Positions 35,101-43,738 of a DNA stretch of 43,777 nucleotides are shown here, piece by piece. The first letter of the stretch is position 1; every line of letters begins with the position of its first letter. A program made the position numbers and the translations under genes. The notes beneath the pieces are model-generated. The model made no database searches. It was not told where the DNA came from and saw only the letters and a list, made by a program, of their open reading frames with translations. This DNA comes from Helochares maculicollis. Its lineage: Eukaryota; Arthropoda; Insecta; Coleoptera; Hydrophilidae. Location of the stretch: NCBI GenBank assembly GCA_033557835.1, contig JAWQRO010000301.1:1-43777 (forward strand), read 5' to 3'.

Positions 35101-36273
35101 ACATGTGAGCTTTTGCCCATAGGTTCTAAATAGGTCACTAGATCCAAAAACTTATGAACCACCAGCTCCTCTTATTGCCCAAATACCACAAGTGCCCTTA
35201 TTGCCTCAACATATAATTACTTCAGGGACAAGAAAAGACTGCATTAGACTCAGGGGGTTACCCTATGAAGCGCAGGTGGAACATATCCTAGACTTTTTAG
35301 GTGACCATGCCAAGAACATTGTGTTTCAAGGAGTTCACATGGTTTATAATGCTCAAGTAAGTATTGGAACTTGATTTAAATTAGCCGACAGTTTAACATA
35401 GTAATAAAAATAAAACATGTAATCATTTTCTTTTAGGGCCAGCCAAGTGGCGAAGCTTTCATACAAATGGACTCTGAGCAATCTGCATTTGTAACAGCTC
35501 AACAAAAGCATCATAGGTATATGATCTTTGGCAAAAAGCAACGTTACATAGAAGTGTTCCAGTGTTCAGGGGAAGATATGAATCTTGTATTGACGGGTGG
35601 TATACCAGCGCCTGTTTCACCTGCAAAAGCTACACCTGCTCTTCTGAGTCCTGGTATGTTACCCACATTAGCGCCACTACCACCGACTAATATACCACCA
35701 CCCCCACCACCCAATACGACGGTTGCTCAGATATCTCAAAATTTAGTGCAAGCTAATCCAACCCTCAGTTGGGAAAACCCGGCACTTTTTGCTCAGCAAC
35801 AAGCACAAATGATTGCTCAACAGAACCTTATTGCTAGGCAAAATCAAGCGCAGGCACAAAATGAACATATAATGCTTATGAATCAAATTCAACAGCATAA
35901 TTTGGCTATTTTAAATCAAAATGTTAATCAACTAAACCCTCCAGTATCGGCATCGGCAGGTGGAATTCAAACTCAGGTTTTGAAACCACCACCCCCCATG
36001 CCTATGGTACAACAAATTTTACCTCAACAACATCCTTTTGTATTTATTCCTCCGAGAGTTGCTCAGTTGGGTATTCCTAGGCATCAAGTAGCGTACCCTC
36101 AGTTTTTACCAGGTACTTCACCTAGTGTTATACCTATGGTTCCACATGTCAATATGAAGAGAAGTTATGGGGAAGCGTTTGCAGAAACTGCAGCTGTACC
36201 ACATACTCCTAAAAGAACTTATCAGCCTCAAGCTGCAGTTCCTATGTATCCACAATTTTATCCTAATATTTAA
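13799..36273 (+). CDS. fus: fusilli / ESRP splicing regulator, 8 visible exons, 5'-partial
   Basis: ESRP/fusilli proteins are nuclear RNA-binding proteins that control alternative splicing, chiefly in epithelia, by binding GU-rich sites with three quasi-RRMs. Joining eight exons (listed separately) gives 726 residues and a TAA at 36271-36273; exon phases agree at all seven junctions. Visible residue 1 is the Val at 13799. Residues 1 to about 122 are an RNase H-fold/exonuclease-like domain with TDGQLPLRQCLHPEA; 123-180 are linker; qRRM1 is 182-254 (RARGLPWQSSDQDI, RRNGEAFVRF, RYIEVY); qRRM2 is 282-361 (RMRGLPY, GRATGDAFVLF, RYIELF); qRRM3 is 410-490 (RLRGLPYEA, GQPSGEAFIQM, RYIEVFQC); 491-726 are a Pro/Gln-rich tail. 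The N-terminal start is not in view. Family identity comes from recalled similarity to vertebrate ESRP1/2 and Drosophila fusilli and is very secure; exon borders rest on splice sites plus phase. Confidence 0.95.
14166..22539 (+). other. fus intron 1 (visible), 8374 nt
   Basis: The intron begins gtatcc and ends attttag. It is AT-rich with no recognisable transposon. Notable are the E-box patch at 18140-18275 and a GC-richer patch at 21085-21150. An in-frame TAA sits 20 nt into the intron, so retention would truncate the protein. Confidence 0.8.
18140..18275. promoter_or_regulatory. GC-richer island with four E-boxes in fus intron 1
   Basis: Within the 8.4-kb intron, this patch stands out in base composition and holds CATCTG (18163-18168), CAGGTG (18199-18204), CATCTG (18218-18223) and CAGATG (18250-18255). 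E-boxes of this kind are bound by bHLH factors, and CAGGTG also by Snail/ZEB repressors. A regulatory role is inference only. Confidence 0.35.
22540..22629 (+). CDS. fus: fus exon B: linker before qRRM1
   Basis: The exon is 90 nt, with acceptor atattttag|cattat and donor gaag|gtaagt. It is entered and left in phase 1, so it is symmetric and could be skipped without a frameshift. It reads (S)LSIKPELENEFFKREAKD then MVNIVQRLITE. Insect fusilli and vertebrate ESRPs have an equivalent helical stretch of the type REA.DM..I...LI between the N-terminal domain and the first RRM. It is too short for simple ORF listing and is placed by phase, splice consensus and this similarity. Confidence 0.9.
22630..24015 (+). 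other. fus intron 2, 1386 nt
   Basis: It begins gtaagt and ends acatttcag, preceded by a long T-rich tract (about 23978-23997). No further features are recognised. Confidence 0.85.
24016..24070 (+). CDS. fus: fus exon C: small linker exon
   Basis: This 55-nt exon has acceptor acatttcag|gtcata and donor atatg|gtgagt. It enters in phase 1 and leaves in phase 2, coding (G)HRFELQESVSLVLEPGI and the first two bases of a Cys codon. The family equivalent is the short 'HRF...' linker that ends in GxCSK immediately before the first qRRM, and the next exon supplies exactly that CSK. Length is not a multiple of three, so skipping it alone would break the frame. Confidence 0.9.
24071..30377 (+). other. 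fus intron 3, 6307 nt
   Basis: It begins gtgagt and ends gttgcag. It hosts the inverted mariner at 27910-29080. Short open frames at 24.4, 24.8 and 26.2 kb look like chance in AT-rich DNA. Confidence 0.85.
27910..29080 (-). mobile_element. Mariner-like element with terminal inverted repeats, inverted in a fus intron
   Basis: Terminal inverted repeats of about 32 nt are visible: 27910-27941 (taggttgtccaaacag...) and the reverse of 29049-29080 (taggttgctcaataag...), with TA at both outer edges. The minus-strand transposase is broken but readable: FLFLxSLESKK-like N-terminus, ISTVERWVAELKRGR, ESDIIEDLGISLGSVSN (HTH), MRLSQQHLERVRKDKMDF, then ESAPKR-like text, LDQLNENIHEKRPGL, HQDNALCHKS (second Asp) and, after a frameshift, DSDLFPGLK (third Asp). 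The stretch that should hold the first catalytic Asp (DETW type) is missing between DFVRR and WCEPGSS. This is a different mariner lineage from copies 1 and 2. Confidence 0.9.
30378..30488 (+). CDS. fus: fus exon D: first half of qRRM1
   Basis: The acceptor is gttgcag|ttctaa and the donor gccaa|gtaagt, close to consensus. The 111 nt code (C)SKDDEIDGNCVVRARGLPW, then QSSDQDIAKFFRGLNVA and two bases of Lys. RARGLPWQ is the RNP2-like strand of the ESRP/hnRNP F-type qRRM and is almost invariant in the family. A (CT)8 tract followed by (AC)n starts 27 nt after the exon. Confidence 0.97.
30489..31354 (+). other. fus intron 4, 866 nt, with (CT)8(AC)n near its start
   Basis: It begins gtaagt and ends tttttgcag and interrupts qRRM1. 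A (CT)8 run at 30515-30530 followed by TACACACACA lies 27 nt after the exon. Confidence 0.9.
31355..31625 (+). CDS. fus: fus exon E: second half of qRRM1 and start of qRRM2
   Basis: The acceptor is ttttgcag|aggtgg and the donor caagtg|gtgagt; it enters in phase 2 and leaves in phase 0. It supplies GGVALCLSPQGRRNGEAFVRF, then EHRDMALKRHKHHIG and NRYIEVYRSSGEDF, completing qRRM1. After a short AGGSS linker it opens qRRM2 with VIVRMRGLPYDCTAKQV. The RNP1-like GEAFVRF and the RHKHH segment match the family closely, so this is one of the most conserved exons in the gene. Confidence 0.98.
31626..34830 (+). other. fus intron 5, 3205 nt
   Basis: It begins gtgagt and ends tttatttcag and interrupts qRRM2. 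The mariner relic at about 33905-34330 is inside; the rest is AT-rich with nothing recognised. Confidence 0.88.
33905..34330 (+). mobile_element. Decayed mariner-like transposase relic in the fus qRRM2 intron
   Basis: The middle and end of a mariner transposase are recognisable across frames: KKPIKASSKI.VMFIV, VIFYDFLPSGQTVNNKYFLD, then SLPEAFRWKWSELWAEN, a histidine-histidine-Asp remnant in a neighbouring frame (Asp near 34226) and TLPHPSYSPDLASCD (third Asp 34314). The second and third Asp are 88 nt apart instead of 105, so bases are lost. No terminal repeats were found. It lies about 500 nt upstream of exon F and is a third or fourth mariner lineage. Confidence 0.82.
34831..35046 (+). CDS. 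fus: fus exon F: qRRM2 core
   Basis: The exon is 216 nt (72 codons), phase 0 at both ends, with acceptor tttatttcag|ctcgat and donor caacaa|gtatgt. It codes LDFFTQGEQSCTVLDGTDG, then VLFVKKPDGRATGDAFVLF and SRYIELFRSTTAEVQQ. These are the helix, RNP1-like strand and final strand of qRRM2. The following intron is only 76 nt. Confidence 0.97.
35123..35356 (+). CDS. fus: fus exon G: linker and first half of qRRM3
   Basis: The exon is 234 nt (78 codons), phase 0 at both ends, acceptor gcccatag|gttcta and donor gctcaa|gtaagt. It starts VLNRSLDP, runs through a Pro-rich linker (PPAPLIAQIPQVPLLPQ) and opens qRRM3 with KDCIRLRGLPYEAQVEHI. The 80-nt intron that follows is again very short, unlike the kilobase introns upstream. 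Confidence 0.97.
35437..35653 (+). CDS. fus: fus exon H, short form ending at an internal donor
   Basis: Within the terminal exon the sequence agtcctg|gtatgt gives a good donor after 35653, at the first base of a codon. The exon at 41383 begins with the two missing bases, so the joined reading would pass from ALLSP into GGSIIQTAFHPG without a frameshift. A second possible donor in the same phase is acgggtg|gtatac after 35599. This is inference from splice consensus, phase and the existence of the coding-like exon downstream; no transcript is available to me. Confidence 0.6.
35437..36273 (+). CDS. fus: fus exon H: end of qRRM3 and Pro/Gln-rich terminal tail
   Basis: The acceptor is tcttttag|ggccag. 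The exon completes qRRM3 with GQPSGEAFIQMDSEQS and QRYIEVFQCSGEDMNLVLTGG, then reads through a disordered tail to TAA. The tail has a run of six prolines near residue 537, a Gln/Asn-rich block (QQQAQMIAQQNLIARQNQ and onward), and near the end basic pieces NMKRSYGEAF and TPKRTYQP. Insect fusilli forms with a long Gln-rich end are known to me; vertebrate ESRPs lack it. An internal phase-1 donor (after 35653, gtatgt) offers a shorter version that joins 41383. If no splice is used, the polyadenylation signal at 36436 follows within 170 nt. Confidence 0.93.
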   Translation, partial: GQPSGEAFIQMDSEQSAFVTAQQKHHRYMIFGKKQRYIEVFQCSGEDMNLVLTGGIPAPVSPAKATPALLSPGMLPTLAPLPPTNIPPPPPPNTTVAQISQNLVQANPTLSWENPALFAQQQAQMIAQQNLIARQNQAQAQNEHIMLMNQIQQHNLAILNQNVNQLNPPVSASAGGIQTQVLKPPPPMPMVQQILPQQHPFVFIPPRVAQLGIPRHQVAYPQFLPGTSPSVIPMVPHVNMKRSYGEAFAETAAVPHTPKRTYQPQAAVPMYPQFYPNI

Positions 36274-36460
36274 AATAACATCATCATCATCAAATACTTA
36301 ATAGACTTTCAATTTTATTGAAATATCATTAATATAGCTCTTCCATAGTACTATTGTACTTACTTCAACGGATTGCTCAAATTGATACTTAAATAATATT
36401 AATGCAATTTGGTTTACTTTGAAATTTTTTCTATAAATAAAGATTGACATCTAAAAATGT
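36274..36460 (+). promoter_or_regulatory. fus: 3'UTR and poly(A) signal of the long-tail fus form
   Basis: The sequence after the TAA is AT-rich and has an AATAAA hexamer at 36436-36441, followed by T/G-rich DNA (gattgacatctaaaaatgtac). This is a fitting cleavage site for a short 3'UTR of about 170-190 nt. Further AATAAA-like hexamers exist downstream, so longer UTRs are possible. The upper limit is an estimate. Confidence 0.6.
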
Positions 36461-39400
36461 ACATATTCGAAGATAGCATTTGAAGTTTATGCAGCTATGC
36501 TATGTTTGTATAATAGAACAATCGGAGACTAATCTATACATTCCATTAGTTTTAAGTATTTAATCCGATTTTACATAAAATATAGTGCCCAAAGTGCCTT
36601 TGACTTATTTTCTTGATTTGTCAAAAAAGGAAAACGTCCCTTATGATATTATTACTATAATTATAATAATTAATAATATTACTAATATATGTCAGCACAA
36701 GCTGGTCAACATTGGCAAATGAAGCAAACTGCTCCCTTTATTTGCAACTTTTAGTTGATAATGGTATTAATATTATACTAACGATTGTTAAGTTTAAATA
36801 ATTGAAGCATATTAGTGGTTGTTGCTAAGGCATAAAAGTAGTTGATCAACTATATTTTATTGTTGACATTTTTCTATTTTTTATACATTGTAACAAATGT
36901 TAAATATTAATTAAGGCAACTGAATATTGAGATACTCTGATTATCGTGCAAGCATTCTTTGGCCACAGGTGTTGGACTTAAACAAAAAAGTTTACAGTGC
37001 CTTCAAATGAAGTTGTGATTTAAAAACACATTCCCCATCTTAAAAGTTAATACTTCTTTTAAGGTGTGATATTTTTATGTATAATAATAAGCCCGGCTAC
37101 AACGTTTCTTTCACATGATGAACACGCTAAAAACTTTATTTTTGTGTAATATTAGCTTATGTAGTAACAATATGTCTCTGCGACTAATAATATACAGGAT
37201 TGGGTAACTTTATTTGTTATACCTGGGCTAGGATTTGTATTTTCATAATAGAAAGGACCAAAGTGGATTATTTTTAATAAATATATTTCTAAAAAATATA
37301 TTTAGGACTTTAAAGTTTCTACAAAACACAAAGAATGGTCAGATTGAGTATGTCCTCTTTAGGCCTTCGTTATGTTATTATTACATAAAATCCTTATTTT
37401 ATGAAGTCAAAAGGATTGGGTTGATTTTTTTATTGTTATAGTAGCTTCTTTTTTATACATTGTAAAAATTTATCATTTATATCATTTTAAGATGATTTAT
37501 TATAAAAAATGGGATTTTTTAGTACTAGAATTTTGAATATTTGGAAATTTTTGTCTTTAAGCGCTAGCTATTAGTACAATGTCTTCCTAGTTAACTAACG
37601 CAGCTATAATGCAGCTTATTTATATCACATTTAAAGATGCCAAAAGAAACGGAGATTTCCAAATATTGGTAGTAGGATTAGTTAAGCCTTTTTTGCATTT
37701 TCTTGGGCTTTTTGCTAGATTTTGGTTTATTTGGGCATTTCTAAACATTGCAAACTTTTCAACATGGAGAGTATGCAGATTAATCATGAATAACTATTTT
37801 TTCATTTACTCTAAATGATATGCATGTTTGAAACTAAGTTATAAATGTTACAGTTGGGCTGGTGTTTCAGGTTTCATATCTGTTTTTGTTTCATGTTAAA
37901 ACCTACAGTGGTTGATTTTAGTGCAGACTGTGTGGTTTTAATCATACCTGCTAAATTTATTGCATTTACATGGTTCGGTTTTATTTAAATCAATGTATCT
38001 TGGGGAGCAAATTAAGGAGGAAAGAAAATAGATTGGAATTGAATCATCGAAGAAAACTTCCAGGCACAATAAATATGTTGCTTTAGTATTGCTCTTCATA
38101 AGATTTGTTTTTTTACTCGAAGTAATTCTGTTTAATTTGTTATCTATTTGGATTGAGGTAAATTTTTTGTTTTCAATTTTTACAGGCAGTAGTGTTTAAC
38201 AAAAGCAAATTCTTTAATCATTATTACAATCGTCACAGAGTATTGTGAGATATATTTCGCCAATAACTTATAATAAGTTATGGTCGGGACATAAAATAAT
38301 CCTGGCAATTTATGATTTATATTTACCTAACATCTGTAGTAGTACTTATCAACATCATTATTAGCACCCAAAACAATTTTTAAATCTAGATTTGGTGTTT
38401 ATTCATTTTCAAATCAAATGATAATTTTAACAAAATATTAATTTCACCTAAAAGATCAACATTTAGTCTGCTGTAATTGTTTTTATGATTGCTGGCATTG
38501 ATTGCCCTAATATTTGTGCTTGATACATTCTTATAACATACTAGATGTGCACAGCAAACAGTTTTGACTACTTCAACAATTAGCTTGATTGGAATTGAAC
38601 GGTTTTATGAAAAGTTAGGAGTTCATTTTAGTCAACAAACTAGAAACATATGTCTTCTATATTTTGCAGTATATGAAATAACTACAACATAAATAGCTTA
38701 ATTAATTTAAAATGATTAAACTGGGGTTATATATATATATCAATATTACATATAAATGACCCTTTTCTTAGCAGCTTAACTGGCATCAAATAAATATCTT
38801 GCCTAGGAAATTAATATTGGCAACAATGGCTTTTTCTATGACACAATCTCTCAAAATGCAATTGGTGGTCTAAATTTTCATTGTTGATATAAAAAACATG
38901 TTTAGATTACTTTTTGGAAGATAAATGGTCCACATATTGTTTTTAACAAGCATTTGTTTAAATAGATAAACACTTTTTCGTTTTTAAGGAGTTACGTTGT
39001 AGTATTAAGATATATTAGATTTTTTATGTGAAGCTTACCAGGCTTACTGTGGTGTAAAACACTCAAAGTATGTCCTTATGAAGTATTTAAACATTTATAT
39101 TCACCACATACAAGCATGTAAAAGTAACGAATCAATTTGACATAAAACTTCTTAAATATATAAGCTAACGTTCTGGACATCCACCAATCTTTAGAACAAT
39201 TAAGTGCATTTATGTATTGTAACAATATTTGGTACATAATGTATAAAATATCTAAAAAATGTGTTTTAAAATTTTTACAGTAGAATAACTATTTCTTTGA
39301 TTCTTCAAAAAAGGGGCTAAGTTCTCTTGTTTTTCCTTTCTCCCACAGCACACTAAGATATTTTTGAGTTCAATAAAACTGTAAATGAATTTAATTTCAA

Positions 39401-41382
39401 CTTAATACAAATAGTAAACCAGATTTGCTTCAAATTAAAATATATTTAGATAAAAAAGAAATTTATACAAAATGGAATGCCTATGTGATTTATGATAAAG
39501 CATTGATTTTAACGAAAATTGAAATATTCTTTACTGAGAGTACTCTAATATTTTTGGGTATGTCTGATGATAAGCAGTGTAGGCCCAAAAGTTAACATTC
39601 TAGTGTTCTACCAAGTTGGTTCTGAAAGCCTTTACTCAGCACTTGCTAAGTTTTAAAACTGGAAGTTTCTGTAAATTCTAATTTATTTAGTTTCTTTCCT
39701 CCTGTGTCAAAATTTCAACATTTTGTAGTATTTCGATTTGCCTACACAGACTGGGAAAGCACTGGATATCTCTTTATAACAATGAAAAACAATCTATTCA
39801 TGATTCTTTCAACAAATGAAATATTTAAGGACTACTGAAAATGAACGAAACTCCATTATGATACATAATGTTATTTTATCGAACTTACGCTTCAGTATCG
39901 TATCATTTCATGTTACTAACAGTTGGTGAATGCTTTTAATTTTCCAAAATCTTAACTATTAATATGATGTTTTATTAAAGTTTACAAATGCCTAAATTTT
40001 TCAAAATGTGGTAAAAAACCGCAGTTCTGAATGGAGTGATTAATATTGCTCTACTTTCATATACCTTTTTGTTACTTGTATGCAAACGCTACTCTCATTA
40101 AATTATGTTCTAATAATTTTTACACTTTAATAAATGTTTGTCACATTAATGCTTTTTGGGTTTAATGTTAGATCTCCTTATTTGCTAAATCTCTGCTGCT
40201 CACTTCGTGATTTTCCCTATAAAATTTTGAATTTAAGTGAATACACAGCTATTTGTTTGCTTAAATTTTGAAATTAAAACAAGTAAAATAAATGCAAAGT
40301 CTTAAGAAAGATAGTAAGCAGCAGAGAATTTGTGGGCTAGTATTGTTGGTTATCCGGGAGAAGGAGTTCGTACGTGGTGTCAGCCTGCTGCCAGTTGGCG
40401 GTGGATTCGGTAGCTACATTGTGGTGAGTCTATTTATTACTTATTTATGCAATTTTATGACCAATAACATCTTTCTTCGTTAAATTACACATACACACAT
40501 TCATATTTAACATTTAATACCCATTTTATAGAATCAGTAGAAGCTTTGTTATTTCTGTTTATGTGGGTAAATACACTGTCTTTTTTTGATGATTTGAGGA
40601 AAAATACAGTGTTTTCTGGTGATAGATCTCAGCACCTTTCATTCACAGCATGAATTAGAACAATTACTATTTGTTTTACTATAAAATGGTGTTCATTTGT
40701 AACTAATACTTTAAAACATAAAAGACATTTTTGAAGCAATTGCATTCTAAAGCAAAACAACCTGCAACTACATTTATTTATATTCTAGCTATTGTAATCG
40801 AATTTTATATTTTAGCTCATATATGATTGATAACTAAACGGGCAGATATATCTGTGATGAATCAGTAATTAACACAATGTTAAATATAATAATCATGGTA
40901 CTCACTTATTGATATCACTGTGGTTTTAAATTTGCTTTAATCTATAGTATGTACATATTGTATAAAATTACAATGCCAAATTAGAAAGAAAAAAATTCTA
41001 AAGGCTTCTTTCGCTTAACTAGGGATTATTATTTCGCTGTGTTTAAGTTTTGATGCAATTTTACGAATGCTGTGTTGAAATCCACAAAGATATAAATGTT
41101 AATTTTGATCAGAAGACAACAAAATGTTTGGAATCGGTTGTGGATGTTTACAAAGTGTTATAAAATGTTTGAACCTATATCGTTAAATGTCATTGAAATA
41201 GATTCAAATATTTTAGGCATTTTATCTAAGCAAGTTTTGATTTTTAGAACTATAAATAAAGATAATTTAACACGGCGACTGATAGATATTTCATCTTTAT
41301 TTGTGTTTAGAGTTGGTTAGTTTGGTTATCTCTGTTGAACAATACAATGAATTTGAAATGATATTTGATTTTGTTTATTTAG
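36461..41382 (+). other. Noncoding DNA between fus long-tail end and alternative exon
   Basis: For the alternative isoform this is part of a 5.7-kb intron from 35654 to 41382. It is very AT-rich. Apart from the exon-like patch near 40292-40423 and a TA run at 38728-38740, I see nothing in it; open frames at 37.2 and 37.6 kb look spurious. Confidence 0.6.
40292..40423 (+). other. Exon-like GC-richer patch with strong donor
   Basis: The frame is open from ATG 40292 to the donor attgtg|gtgagt at 40424, with the last part reading REKEFVRGVSLLPVGGGFG and SYIVV. About 40345-40423 is clearly richer in G+C than its surroundings. The only open frame ends in phase 0, which does not fit the phase-1 exon at 41383 but does fit whatever follows 41600. 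No convincing acceptor is seen upstream, so it would suit an alternative first exon better than a cassette exon. Function unknown; chance is possible. Confidence 0.3.
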
Positions 41383-41600
41383 GTGGTAGCATAATTCAAA
41401 CGGCATTCCATCCGGGAGCAAATTTTCCAGGGTTTGCACCTGTTCAAATACCAGCGCCTGCATTGGGACCACGGCAATTTTTCCCTCCTCCAATTTTCTA
41501 TTGGCCTTATCCTAGTCCTCCAGTTTCACCTACAAGCTATTATGCACCCACTATGCCTCCTCCAGGTGCATTGCCTCCACAGCAACCTCAACAAGCTATG
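41383..41600 (+). CDS. fus: fus alternative exon: Pro-rich ESRP-like tail
   Basis: The acceptor is tttatttag|gtggta and the donor caagctatg|gtacgt; it enters in phase 1 and leaves in phase 0. It codes (G)GSIIQTAFHPGANFPGF, then APVQIPAPALGPRQFFPPP, IFYWPYPSPPVSPTSYYAP and ends PPQQPQQAM. The YPSPPxSP...PP stretch aligns in style and place with the vertebrate ESRP tail just before the conserved final segment of the type VRMQGLAY. That last segment is not found in the rest of the window, so the true end of this isoform lies beyond 43777. It was chosen because its codon use and proline pattern stand out in otherwise AT-rich noncoding DNA. Confidence 0.85.
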
Positions 41601-41789
41601 GTACGTTTTATTCAACTTATTATTGATATATTCATAGTTTATATATTTTTTGTTATTTAAAATGTATGATTTTATAGCTTGATTTGTATTTTTACTGTTT
41701 ATTTTTTTATAAATTGTAGTATTTCAATGGGAGCAAGCAGTTTTTCCTATAATCCTGGTCTTCTATTCTATATTCGGTGAGAATTTAAA

Positions 41790-43030
41790 TTATTGTGTTG
41801 TCATTGTGACATCTTCAGAATTTGGTATCGCATTAAAGTATAGTTGAACAAATTCATCTGGCACAAAATATTCAAATTTTACTATATTTAATTTAATACC
41901 TGTATTCTGTATGACATTCATTATCTGAATCAGTTTGAGCAAAATCTTCATTTTGATTTCTCTACCTGGACAAATAAGAGAATGATGGAACCAATTGAAT
42001 ATGACGTAGATTAAGTAATCATAACCATTACCCACTTTTTGTTCTTACCTATTTATCGAGAGTCTTCACATTCAACTAGTGAGCTGAGCAAATACCTTGT
42101 TTTGAAGTCCATGTGAGAGCCTTTCAAAAGATCTGTAGTCCAGCCATTCATGTCTTTGGGTTTTTTGACTTTAGGCTATGAGTTAATATTCAAAATTTCT
42201 CTTTCATTGTATGGCTGTAGGAACATTGATTTTTTTACATGAAGTATAAAATGCCATCAGATTTTCAATAAAAGTAACTTTGGTGCTTATATTTTATATT
42301 GTATTTGTACCATCCTCTGCAAATACCCGTTGAAGTTCTCAGAGGTCTTGACTGCTATTGTCTGATGTTGCCCCACTACCCAAATGTTCTTTCATGATCC
42401 TCCTAGTTGCTTATTGGGAGCAACATATTGTTTTTTTTTGTATATTTTTCCTATTTATAATGCTATCAAACCTATCCATGTCCTTATAACTCTTATCATA
42501 CATATCCCCCTGCAATTTGTTCTCACGTAACACTTCATTATTCCAAAAGCATCAAAAACAACATTCTTGTTAGTTGTTCATCATTAAGCATGGCTTTTTT
42601 CAATTAGGAAAGTATTTAGAGTACTGGCAAGGGAGGAATACAAGTGTGGGAATGCATATGAGGCCTCAGTGATTAGCTGACAATATTAGTTATAGTTCGT
42701 ATATTGTCTTGAGGAGCTTTATGTAAAATATTTAAAAAGGTCAGGACGATTGCGTGGTTTGTACTGAATATACTACCCAACTATATTACACTTATTATTT
42801 TCTTGTGACCAGTTTCAGAGCTTAATAAATGTGTTTGATATTGAAATTACCCCTAAAAATTAATTGGCTATTCAATTTCTGAAAGAGCTGTAGGTACTGG
42901 TCTGCTTTGATATTGTAACTCAATGTAGAGTACATTGCCATTGTGTTGTTAGGATTTGTAGTGTGAAATGTTACATGGAGTATGATGTGCAATTCATCTA
43001 TAAAGTGAGTTACAGACGTCATATTATTTT
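41790..43030 (-). mobile_element. Jockey-like LINE relic (endonuclease and RT pieces)
   Basis: On the minus strand, about 42825-42920 reads QYLQLFQKLNSQLIFRGNFN and IKHIY, resembling the GDFNAKH box of an AP endonuclease; about 42740 reads RPDLFKYFT, like the PDLLDFF end of Jockey-clade endonucleases. Further on come KKPKDMNGWTTDLLK (about 42150) and GIKLNIVKFEYF (about 41870), which fit RT blocks of the type KSPGxDGISTxLLK and YGLKINIKKTKxM. The order and spacing match a LINE on the minus strand, but stops are frequent and each single match is weak. Confidence 0.55.
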
Positions 43031-43738
43031 TTAGCGCTTAGAATCGCTGATTGATGTTGGCATGTTGTTCTGGTAATCTGAATGATTAGGAAGTAGTTTC
43101 TATACTACTTATACTAAAAAAAATACACCTAATTTTGTTACCTCTACCTAACTATGAAATCTTTGGCTAACTCTCATATTGACTTGAGTATACAAATGAT
43201 TGTAGCTCTGAAACAAGCAAAAGATAGAGTATCTACAAGATTGAAGAACAACACAGCTTCGATTCAAGTAGAATGATAACTTTGTACAGTTTAATTCAGT
43301 AGCGAGCTCAAATTAGCTGCATTCAAACTAACCAATCAATAATGAATAAAACTGTCTCTAAGATGTGTGCCTTTGTCTTGATCCAACAGAAGACAAGAAA
43401 TAATAAAATTGATTAATATTCGAAACAAGTACTAACCTTACAATTCATACTTAAATTTTTTGCTGAATATTTTTTTAAAAGATTGTAGTGAACGAAAAAA
43501 TAATTATTTGTTATATATGCTTGGCTCTCTCTCTCTCTCTCTACCACTCCATCTCTCTTTTATGCCCTTTCGCTATCATTATCTATGGTAATTATTGCTT
43601 TTTTACGACTTTTGCTTAAGAATTATTAGTGTACATTCCACATCTAGCATTCTTCAATGCTACAAATATCTTCAGATACATGACAAATTTCTCTGTCCAT
43701 ATCATCATGCAGACACTATTTATATTTTTGGTAATTTT

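Noticed and set aside
35599..35605. GTATAC as the donor for the alternative tail
   Set aside because: It is phase-compatible, but GTATGT at 35654 is closer to consensus and keeps more of the conserved tail; kept only as a secondary option.
37235..37818. Two + strand open frames after the fus stop
   Set aside because: Hydrophobic AT-codon frames with no known domain and no sign of exon borders.
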